A stretch of DNA of 14,462 bases from DASSFZ01 sp036514635 (GTDB lineage: Bacteria; Chloroflexota; Anaerolineae; Fen-1058): assembly GCA_036514635.1 (NCBI GenBank), contig DATBWU010000026.1, forward strand, positions 1-14,462. Direction: 5' to 3'. Positions 6,790 to 14,462 of this stretch are shown one piece after another; position 1 is the stretch's first letter; each line of letters opens with the position of its first letter. Below the pieces are notes generated by a model that saw nothing but the letters and a program-made list of their open reading frames with translations, had not been told where the DNA came from and did not search any database. A program made the position numbers and the translations under genes.

Positions 6790-6859
6790 AACCACGGAGA
6801 CACGGAGTCCACGGAGATTTCAAGAGGCTTTTCTCCGTGCCTCTGTGCCTCTGTGGTGA
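6790..6859. repeat. Imperfect inverted repeat of the 'ccacggagacacggag' type
   Basis: The left arm (6790-6816) contains ACCACGGAGACACGGAG and then a further CCACGGAG. The right arm (6833-6859) contains CTCCGTGCCTCTGTGCCTC and then TGTGGT. The arms pair with a one-base slip and a few mismatches around a 16-nt loop. It ends 18 bp beyond the stop of the thioredoxin-fold gene and lies upstream of the sat promoter. Repeats of this wording are common between genes in environmental bacterial assemblies. Confidence 0.6.
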
Positions 6860-6877
6860 GATGTGAATAATCACCGA

Positions 6878-8917
<2,040 letters not shown>

Positions 8918-8929
8918 CACGCTTCCTTC

Positions 8930-8984
8930 GACGAAAGACGAACGACGAAAGTACATCTCCGTCTTTGGTCATTCGTCTTTCGTC
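8930..8984. repeat. 22-bp inverted repeat overlapping the end of the VOC gene
   Basis: The left arm (8930-8951) and right arm (8963-8984) match as reverse complements at 20 of 22 positions around an 11-nt loop. The arms are built from GACGAAAGACGAA units, the same wording as the repeat at 3999-4079. The right arm includes the stop codon and last few sense codons of the VOC gene (stop at 8969), so the repeat supplies that protein's C-terminus. Confidence 0.7.
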
Positions 8985-9457
8985 AGCTCGCTCACCAGGT
9001 CATCGAAGTCCAACGGTTCGACAACCATGCGCAGTTCGCCGTTCGTATCGCGCGGCCACTCGGAAGGGTCACGGTCGCAGTAGATCTCGATGCCATTGTA
9101 GTCGGGGTCGTGCAGGTAGATCGCCTCGCTCACGCCGTGATCGGCCGCGCCGTCGATCGGCACACCCCTATCGATCAATCGCTTCAGCGCGCGGGCGAGT
9201 TCGCGCCGGTTCGGATACAGGATCGCAAAGTGATACAACCCCGTCGTTCCGGGCGGCGGCGGCGACCCGCCGCGGCTGTCCCACGTGTTGAGGCCGATGT
9301 GGTGATGGTAGCCGCCCGCAGACAGAAACGCGGCGCTCTGGCCCAGCTGCTGCTGCACTTCAAAGCCGAATGCGTCGCGGTAGAACTTCACCGCGCGATC
9401 GAGGTCGCTCACCTTCAAATGGACGTGGCCGATTCGCGTCTGGGGATGAATAGACAT
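8969..9457 (-). CDS. VOC/glyoxalase-fold protein (extradiol dioxygenase-like)
   Basis: This 162-residue protein contains one vicinal-oxygen-chelate domain made of two beta-alpha-beta modules. Module one starts with IGHVHLKVSDLDRAVKFYRD (His11) and includes GGYHHHIGLNTW (about 48-59). Module two starts with GLYHFAILYPNR (His76) and ends with YNGIEIYCDRDP (Glu124). His11, His76 and Glu124 fit the 2-His-1-carboxylate metal site of the family, so it is probably a metal-dependent lyase or dioxygenase; the substrate cannot be read from sequence. The frame is open up to 9562, but those extra residues are encoded by the hairpin element at 9497-9661 and by spacer, so the ATG at 9457 is chosen, just before family homology starts. 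Its ribosome-binding site is weak. The last residues fall within a repeat. The YyaL-like gene follows 51 bp later. Confidence 0.88.
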   Translation of the reverse strand: MSIHPQTRIGHVHLKVSDLDRAVKFYRDAFGFEVQQQLGQSAAFLSAGGYHHHIGLNTWDSRGGSPPPPGTTGLYHFAILYPNRRELARALKRLIDRGVPIDGAADHGVSEAIYLHDPDYNGIEIYCDRDPSEWPRDTNGELRMVVEPLDFDDLVSELTKDE

Positions 9458-10017
9458 GTCGCTCAAGTAGTTACCTCGCAAAAAGATTTCACCGCAGTAA
9501 CTGCTCACGGGTCTGGGTTTCCGTTCGCCGGACGATGAATCGTCCGGCTCAATCACACGCAAGCCGGGTAAACCCGGCTAACCGGCGCCAGTCGGCTGAA
9601 GCCGACTGGCATGATTTCAGCCGGAGAATTCATTCTCCGGCGACGAGGCGTGAGCAGTTACGTCCGGGTTAGGTCAAATGGGCTAGAATTTCCGCGCTCG
9701 GCTTCGGTTAATTATATCGCGTTCGCGCACTTCTCCCCGCCATCGCCTGCAGCAGCACCCGCACAGTTACGCGCCGCAATTCATCCGAAAGCAACGCGCA
9801 ACTCGACTAAAGAATCGCTAACGCATCCACCTCAACGCAAACGTTCACCAAACTCAATCTCATCTCACGCCAACCCATCTTTTGATAGCATTGGCGCAAT
9901 AGCTCAATCACCTCGGATCGGTCGTCTGTGGCGTTCCGCAACCGCCTGTTAGCGATATGCGATATGGCGAGGCGCAACAGCCAGGGTGACAGCGAAGAGC
10001 GGACGGGAGCGCGCCCA
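9458..10017. other. Gene-free divergent spacer
   Basis: This 560-bp spacer separates the minus-strand VOC gene from the plus-strand helical-protein gene. The VOC-proximal half is the hairpin element at 9497-9661. The rest (9662-10017) is C/A-rich on the plus strand. Short open frames cross it on both strands but show no recognisable domain. No promoter with both boxes at proper spacing was found in it, although TAGAAT occurs at 9684-9689. Confidence 0.5.
9497..9661. repeat. 165-bp element: four perfect hairpins inside a 13-bp inverted repeat
   Basis: GTAACTGCTCACG (9497-9509) is exactly reverse-complementary to CGTGAGCAGTTAC (9649-9661). Between them lie four perfect hairpins: 9527-9548 (9-bp stem, loop TGAA), 9562-9579 (7-bp stem, loop TAAA), 9587-9610 (10-bp stem, loop TGAA) and 9620-9641 (9-bp stem, loop TTCA). 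The stem sequences all differ yet are fully paired, while the loops are nearly constant. No target-site duplication is evident at the ends. It resembles a non-autonomous mobile element or a REP-like array. Confidence 0.65.
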
Positions 10018-11349
10018 ATGAATCCAAGCCCGACCTTGAAGACCGACATCTCCGACCGAGTTCGGCAAGTCATGGCGATCACGCTGACCGGCTTTGAAGA
10101 TAGCCTGCGGCGACATACCCCGGCGAGCGCCTATCGTGACTTTCAGCTATGGGCCATCTCCGTGGACAACCCCCGGCGAGATATTGTCTTGCAGGTCATG
10201 GGGATCACCCAACTCGTCAAACTGACCGTCGTTTTGCTTGACGGCCTCGTAGATGCTCAGGACTGGCGGCAGCTGGCAGATTACAGCGTCACTATGAACA
10301 TATATCAGCTCTACGAGATCGTCTCGGACAATCTGGCGATCGGCGTGGCGGGTTCGCGACAGGGAGATACGACGCAGGTGCTGCGCGGCATCCTCCTGCG
10401 CGCTTTCAATCAGGCCATGATCGCGCGATTGAACGGCGACCCCCGACCGGCAGCCCAATTGCTCGCGCCGCTGCAATCCACAGCGCGGCGGATTTCGGTT
10501 TTCGACCAGAGCCTGAACCGGGACAAGCACCTGACCTGCGCCGAGGCTTATCTGATCATGCGCAACGAACTGGCCTTGAGCGACCTGGAGTACGAAGTAT
10601 GGCCGGCCCTGGTGGCGAACATCGAAGCGTGCGTCGACCTGGCGCAGTCGCTGCGCACAAGCCAGTCGGGCGAGCTGCTGCGCACAGGATTGATTAGCCG
10701 TTACGGGGCCGTCAACCGGTTATTGGAAATGCGGTGCATGTCGTTGCCGCAACTGGTCAGCGCCAGCGCCGACGCCATACTCGTCGCGCCGACGCTGGCG
10801 TATTACATCGCCGTGCTGGCCGAAGTCATCCAGCCGCTGGAGTGCTTTTCTTGTGTGATCGCGGATGGCGCCCTGGCCGGGGCGCTGTACGATGCCTCGG
10901 TGCTCGTCCGGCTGCTGAATGACCTGGGCACCGGGTTGGTGATGCTGGCGGCTTATGAGCGAGCTGCGCTTCACGACAAGCTGATGGCGTACTATCGAGA
11001 GTGCCCTACCGCGCGCACGCTGGCAGACTTACTGTTGAGCGTGAACGAGGGCGAGGAGCTGTTCACCCGCCTCCGCAAAGACATCTTGTTCGGCGAGTTT
11101 AACGTGTGCCTCAACGGCCTGGCTCGCGTTCGACTCACGCCGGAAGTTCTGCTGGCGTTTAGCCACAACCTGGCCTATTTTTCACAGATCTATGCACGGC
11201 GTCGGACCGCCCTCCAGGAGATCTCTGCCGTCATCAGCGAGCGCCTGGGCGACGAGCGGGTGAGCACACTGATTCTCCGCTTCGTTGAATTCCACGAGCA
11301 GCTATATAGCAACTCATTCCACATATCTGCCGGCGAGTATGCCATCTGA
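10018..11349 (+). CDS. All-helical protein of unknown function, weakly terpene-synthase-like
   Basis: This 443-residue soluble protein appears almost entirely alpha-helical and has no signal peptide or clear TM segment. I do not recognise its family with confidence. Two short motifs recall class I isoprenoid enzymes: LLDGLVDAQDW (73-83), where D75-x3-D79 resembles a DDxxD motif lacking its second Asp, and RLLNDLGTGLVML (298-310), which resembles the NSE motif with Asn301 and Thr305 but Met309 in place of the Glu. The 226-residue gap between them is longer than usual, so it could be a distant or inactive relative, or the likeness may be chance. The frame is open from a GTG at 9928. The ATG at 10018 is preferred because GGGAG lies eight bases upstream and helical sequence follows soon after. 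The secreted FG-GAP gene starts 62 bp downstream. Confidence 0.75.
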   Translation: MNPSPTLKTDISDRVRQVMAITLTGFEDSLRRHTPASAYRDFQLWAISVDNPRRDIVLQVMGITQLVKLTVVLLDGLVDAQDWRQLADYSVTMNIYQLYEIVSDNLAIGVAGSRQGDTTQVLRGILLRAFNQAMIARLNGDPRPAAQLLAPLQSTARRISVFDQSLNRDKHLTCAEAYLIMRNELALSDLEYEVWPALVANIEACVDLAQSLRTSQSGELLRTGLISRYGAVNRLLEMRCMSLPQLVSASADAILVAPTLAYYIAVLAEVIQPLECFSCVIADGALAGALYDASVLVRLLNDLGTGLVMLAAYERAALHDKLMAYYRECPTARTLADLLLSVNEGEELFTRLRKDILFGEFNVCLNGLARVRLTPEVLLAFSHNLAYFSQIYARRRTALQEISAVISERLGDERVSTLILRFVEFHEQLYSNSFHISAGEYAI

Positions 11350-11355
11350 AACGAG

Positions 11356-11370
11356 GGGCGCATAGCGCCC
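11356..11370 (+). repeat. Short perfect hairpin between the helical and FG-GAP genes
   Basis: GGGCGC (11356-11361), a 3-nt spacer ATA and GCGCCC (11365-11370) lie seven bases past the stop of the upstream gene. There is no T-run after it, so full termination is doubtful. It might attenuate transcription or protect an mRNA end. Confidence 0.4.
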
Positions 11371-11411
11371 TAAGATTAAGGTAAGGTCATCGACACCACA
11401 GGAGACACATC

Positions 11412-13481
11412 ATGTTACATCACCGCAAAATCCTCCGGTCCGTTTTGAGCATCATGTTGCTACTCTCCGTCGCAAGTGTGGCCGTAGCGAGCAGCGGAGG
11501 TGTTACCTTTCAGGACATCGCGGCCGGCGGCGGCGCGGGCATCACATATCATCGCGTCGAATCTCCAAGCGACGCCCTTTTTGACGCGCTCAAGCAGCAG
11601 CCGGTATACACGTTCAATGACCTGGCCATCACTCCGTTCACCCCCCGAGGCGCGCCAGGCGTGGCGCTTCTCGACTTCGACCGAGACGATGACCTGGACA
11701 TCTATGTGACCAACGGCCCGGGCGCGAACAACAGCCTGTACTCCAACCAGTTGAAGGAAACGGGTCAGGTCACGTTCGTGGATGTCGCCGCCGCAGCCGG
11801 GGTCGGTGCCCTCGATCAGGACAGCACCGGTGTGTGCTTCGGCGACATCGACAACGATGGCGACGAAGACCTGTACGTCCTGGGCAACAACGAGCCAAAC
11901 CGGCTCTTCGAGAACCAGGGCAACGACACGTTCACCGACATCACGCTGCCAAGCGGGACCGGCGGCGGCCAGCGAACGTCTTCGTCGTGCGCGATGGGCG
12001 ATGCCAATGGGGACGGCTTGCTGGATATCGTTGTTGCCAACACCTATAACAATTGGAACCACCTGTTGCCCTACTTCGGGATGCCTTTCGTCCTCAATGA
12101 GCACAACCAACTCTTCCTGAATTCGGGCGGCAACGTATTCGTCGACGCCAGCGCCGCTTCCGGCCTCGAAAGTCTGGCCGGCCTTCCACCGGAGTTCGCC
12201 GGGGCCGCTGGCATCACCTGGGCGATTGCAATGGTTGATTACGACCTGGATGGTGACGTCGACGTGATTGCCGCGGACGACGAGACACTGCTGTTCGTCG
12301 GGGGTGACCAGCACCATGGTTTCATCCGCATCTTTCAGAACGACGGCACGGGGCACTTCACCGACGTGACCTTTGCAGCAAACATGAACCGGGTGGGCCA
12401 GTGGACTGGTCTGTCCTTCGGGGATGTGAACTGCGATGGGCACATGGACATCTTTGGCTCGAACGCGGGCGACTATGGACTGACACCCCTCGCGCCGTTG
12501 TTTCAGTACCAGCTGGGGACCTTGACATCTCGATGGTTCTTGGGACAGCCTGACGGAACCTTCACCGATCCTGGCGTGGGCGCGCTGATTGCCATGCCCT
12601 TCGGCTGGGGCACGTCGATGACCGATTACGACAACGATGGCGACACAGACATCATTTACTATGGCGGTTCGGATGCCGGCCCGTATGTCGAGGCCTCCAA
12701 CCCGGGTGCCATTCTGCAAAACCAAAACTGCTCTGCTACGTTCCGCCGCGATGCCGCCGCACTTGCCGGCTCGGCCAACCACACCCGCCGCACGGTGCAG
12801 GGTCTGGCTGTCGGCGACGTGAATAACGACGGTTTCGTGGACATCGTTTCGGTGTCCAATTTTGACAAGCCGGAACCCATACCTCTCGTACCCTTCCCTG
12901 TAGCCTACGGGTCGCCGTTTGACGCCGACGCCAGGTACGTTCCCACCTTCCTGCCCACCGAGATACCCGGTGTATTCGTCTGGAGCGGGATCGAGTTCCC
13001 CGATGGCAGCCTGGCTGTCGAGGCCAACAGCGGTGACAATGACAACAATTGGGTGACCGTGAACGTGCTGGGCACCGCTGGCGTCACTTCGGGCGGGCGG
13101 GTCAACCGGGACGGCATTGGCGCGGTGGTCAAGTTTACGCCTAAGCATGGCGCGACAGTCATACAGCCCATTCTGGGTGGGTCGAGCCACGCGTCACAGG
13201 ATAGTTTGACGGCCAACTTCGGTCTAGGCAACGCCAAGAAGGGCACCGTTGAGGTGTTGTGGCCTGGTGGTGTGCGCAACCGCCTCTACGACGTTCACAA
13301 GTTTGAGCGGGTAGTCTTCCCGGAGATTCCCTGCAGCTTCGATGGCGACTGGGCCAGGCCACGTGACTATGTGTCCTGCGTGAGAACCTCGCTGGACGAA
13401 CTGGTGGAGGCTGGTGTGTTGAATCGTGTCGAACGCGCTCGCTTCTTCGTCAGCGCCCTGTTGGCGTTCTATGATCATTAA
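11412..13481 (+). CDS. Secreted FG-GAP/VCBS beta-propeller protein with ASPIC/UnbV domain
   Basis: This 689-residue protein has a signal peptide (MLHHRKILRS then a hydrophobic core, probable cleavage after AVAS near residue 27). Seven calcium-binding-type motifs follow at residues 88-96, 145-153, 197-205, 276-284, 338-346, 405-413 and 469-477, for example DIDNDGDED and DYDNDGDTD. Seven FG-GAP units suggest a seven-bladed beta-propeller. Residues about 545-637 form an ASPIC/UnbV domain (CRTAC1 family) with NWVTVNVLG, GIGAVVKF, GGSSHASQDSLTANFGLG and VEVLWPGG. A 50-residue tail with Cys641 and Cys656 ends the protein. The start has AGGAG seven bases before the ATG. The protein should act outside the membrane; such proteins are usually linked to Ca-dependent binding or surface roles, but a reaction cannot be assigned. 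It lies between the helical protein gene and a sensor gene on the same strand. Confidence 0.92.
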   Translation: MLHHRKILRSVLSIMLLLSVASVAVASSGGVTFQDIAAGGGAGITYHRVESPSDALFDALKQQPVYTFNDLAITPFTPRGAPGVALLDFDRDDDLDIYVTNGPGANNSLYSNQLKETGQVTFVDVAAAAGVGALDQDSTGVCFGDIDNDGDEDLYVLGNNEPNRLFENQGNDTFTDITLPSGTGGGQRTSSSCAMGDANGDGLLDIVVANTYNNWNHLLPYFGMPFVLNEHNQLFLNSGGNVFVDASAASGLESLAGLPPEFAGAAGITWAIAMVDYDLDGDVDVIAADDETLLFVGGDQHHGFIRIFQNDGTGHFTDVTFAANMNRVGQWTGLSFGDVNCDGHMDIFGSNAGDYGLTPLAPLFQYQLGTLTSRWFLGQPDGTFTDPGVGALIAMPFGWGTSMTDYDNDGDTDIIYYGGSDAGPYVEASNPGAILQNQNCSATFRRDAAALAGSANHTRRTVQGLAVGDVNNDGFVDIVSVSNFDKPEPIPLVPFPVAYGSPFDADARYVPTFLPTEIPGVFVWSGIEFPDGSLAVEANSGDNDNNWVTVNVLGTAGVTSGGRVNRDGIGAVVKFTPKHGATVIQPILGGSSHASQDSLTANFGLGNAKKGTVEVLWPGGVRNRLYDVHKFERVVFPEIPCSFDGDWARPRDYVSCVRTSLDELVEAGVLNRVERARFFVSALLAFYDH

Positions 13482-13546
13482 CCGGACCAAGCGCTGGCAA
13501 GCGCACAGACTCGATATGTTGCATCTCGAACAATAGAGGCTTTGGC

Positions 13547-14462
13547 ATGATTGCTCCTACCTCCCATTCATCGACTGAGACCACTCAGATGCGCGCCGCG
13601 TACCGGATCAGCATCCTGTTCCTCATCGCGAACGCTCTGGGCGTGCTTGTGTTCATTTACGCGCTGACTCAGAGCTGGAGCTGGCAGCTGTTCGCCATGA
13701 CGGGAGTAAGTACGGCGATGGGTGCAGTCGGTGCCGTCGGTGCCTGGCTCAGTCGGCGTGGACGCCACCAGTTGGGTGCCACACTCGTGATCGGTGTGAC
13801 TCTGCTTGGGTTGTTGATCTCCCCACTGCTCATCGCGGGCTTCGGACTGGTGGGAGGCTTGGGCGTAACCCTCATGGCGCTGGCGGTGGCAACCCAGACA
13901 CTGCCGCAAAAGAGTGTCAACCGGGTGCTCGGCATCAGTGTTGGCGCAGGGCTGCTGGCAAGTTTACTGGACCTGTTGTCACCGTCCAGCCAGCTCGGCA
14001 TCCCAGCACTCCAAGTCTTCATCACGTTTCTGGCCGGCGCGTTGGTTCTGGCCTACGTGGCGCTGATCGTGCGCCAGTTCCGTTCCTACGCGCTATCCAC
14101 CAAGCTGATCGTCACATTAGTGTCCATCACCCTGGTCTCGCTAGGCGCGTTGGTAGTTCTGAACAACGTCACCAGCGGCCCCGCCATCGCCCAGCAGGTG
14201 GGTACCATCTTGAAAGGCGCGGCTACCTCCAAGTCGCTGGTTATAGCCAACCTGCTAGACAAAGAGGTTGACACCCTGCTCACATTGGCTTTGAGCAACG
14301 CGCTGGTTGATGGCGTTGAGACTGTCAATGCAGCGTACACCAACGATCCTGCCGCTCGACGGGCCCAGATCGCCGCGCTGGACAAGCAGTGGAGCGCCGC
14401 CGCAGATACGGATCCGCTGATCCAGTCGCGCGTGGGCAATGACATGGCTGTTAGCCTGCGCG
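13547..14462 (+). CDS. Seven-TM sensor protein with Cache-like domain (partial, runs off the end)
   Basis: The frame is open from the ATG at 13547 to the window edge (305 residues, no stop). Hydrophobic segments lie near residues 21-40, 46-68, 77-97, 101-118, 126-145, 153-175 and 187-206. Residues from about 207 begin an extracytoplasmic helical stretch (NNVTSGPAIAQQVGTILKG, then LDKQWSAAADTDPLIQSRV at about 279-296) of the type that opens a double-Cache sensor domain. The rest of that domain and any cytoplasmic output module (histidine kinase, GGDEF, cyclase) lie outside the window, so the signalling type is unknown. GAGG (13536-13539) lies seven bases before the ATG and supports the start. 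It follows the FG-GAP gene by 65 bp and could share its transcript. The Cache reading is a pattern judgement; the membrane topology is firmer. Confidence 0.8.
   Translation, partial: MIAPTSHSSTETTQMRAAYRISILFLIANALGVLVFIYALTQSWSWQLFAMTGVSTAMGAVGAVGAWLSRRGRHQLGATLVIGVTLLGLLISPLLIAGFGLVGGLGVTLMALAVATQTLPQKSVNRVLGISVGAGLLASLLDLLSPSSQLGIPALQVFITFLAGALVLAYVALIVRQFRSYALSTKLIVTLVSITLVSLGALVVLNNVTSGPAIAQQVGTILKGAATSKSLVIANLLDKEVDTLLTLALSNALVDGVETVNAAYTNDPAARRAQIAALDKQWSAAADTDPLIQSRVGNDMAVSLR

Noticed and set aside
8918..8956. Longer start of the YyaL-like protein at 8956
   Set aside because: The extra 13 residues come from the inverted repeat, and the ATG at 8917 has a good ribosome-binding site and matches the family's start.
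9611..9952. 113-codon plus-strand open frame in the divergent spacer
   Set aside because: Its start lies within the hairpin element and its sequence is Ser/Pro/Arg-rich without a domain or ribosome-binding site.
9807..10082. 91-codon minus-strand frame with a fairly protein-like stretch (IELLRQCYQKMGWREM)
   Set aside because: It overlaps the start of the plus-strand helical gene, has no ribosome-binding site and matches no family I know; it could be a remnant, but the evidence is too thin.
11460..13190. 576-codon minus-strand open frame opposite the FG-GAP gene
   Set aside because: The sequence is the complement of repeated DxDxDG codons, giving Val/Ile-rich repeats with no start signal; a shadow of the real gene.

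Overview
The window looks like a piece of a moderately high-GC bacterial chromosome, probably from the Chloroflexota (Anaerolineae-like). This is inferred from gene content: a Thr/Pro-rich membrane-anchored stalk protein, a COG3379-type alkaline-phosphatase-superfamily domain, an FG-GAP/ASPIC-UnbV secreted protein, a multi-TM sensor with a Cache-like domain, and many intergenic hairpin repeats. No rRNA, tRNA, CRISPR array, transposase or phage gene was found.

Layout. Positions 1-271 are non-coding and rich in hairpins. On the minus strand at 272-2611 is a membrane transglutaminase of the TgpA/DUF3488 type. It is divergent from a plus-strand Thr/Pro-rich anchored protein (2827-3339), and each has a well-formed sigma70-type promoter in the shared spacer. 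A convergent junction with a 16-bp perfect inverted repeat follows. The sulfate-activation block on the minus strand is next: an 856-residue fusion of ATP sulfurylase with an AP-superfamily phosphodiesterase (6658-4088), then APS kinase cysC (3973-3422). Together they should convert sulfate and ATP to APS and then PAPS; no PAPS reductase or sulfotransferase is in view, so the end use is unknown. Further on, still on the minus strand, lie a VOC/glyoxalase-fold protein (9457-8969) and a YyaL/DUF255 thioredoxin-fold protein (8917-6878), which may be co-transcribed.

Positions 9458-10017 hold no convincing gene. They contain a compact element of four perfect hairpins with TGAA, TTCA or TAAA loops, bracketed by a 13-bp perfect inverted repeat. 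After that the strand changes to plus: an all-helical protein of unknown function with weak class I terpene-synthase-like motifs (10018-11349), a secreted seven-repeat FG-GAP protein with an ASPIC/UnbV domain (11412-13481), and the N-terminal part of a seven-TM sensor protein running off the window (13547-14462). Spacings of 62 and 65 bp make a three-gene transcription unit possible.

The most interesting items are the ATP sulfurylase-phosphodiesterase fusion next to cysC, the hairpin element at 9497-9661 whose loop motif recurs at 1-93, and the unknown helical gene paired with the UnbV protein.
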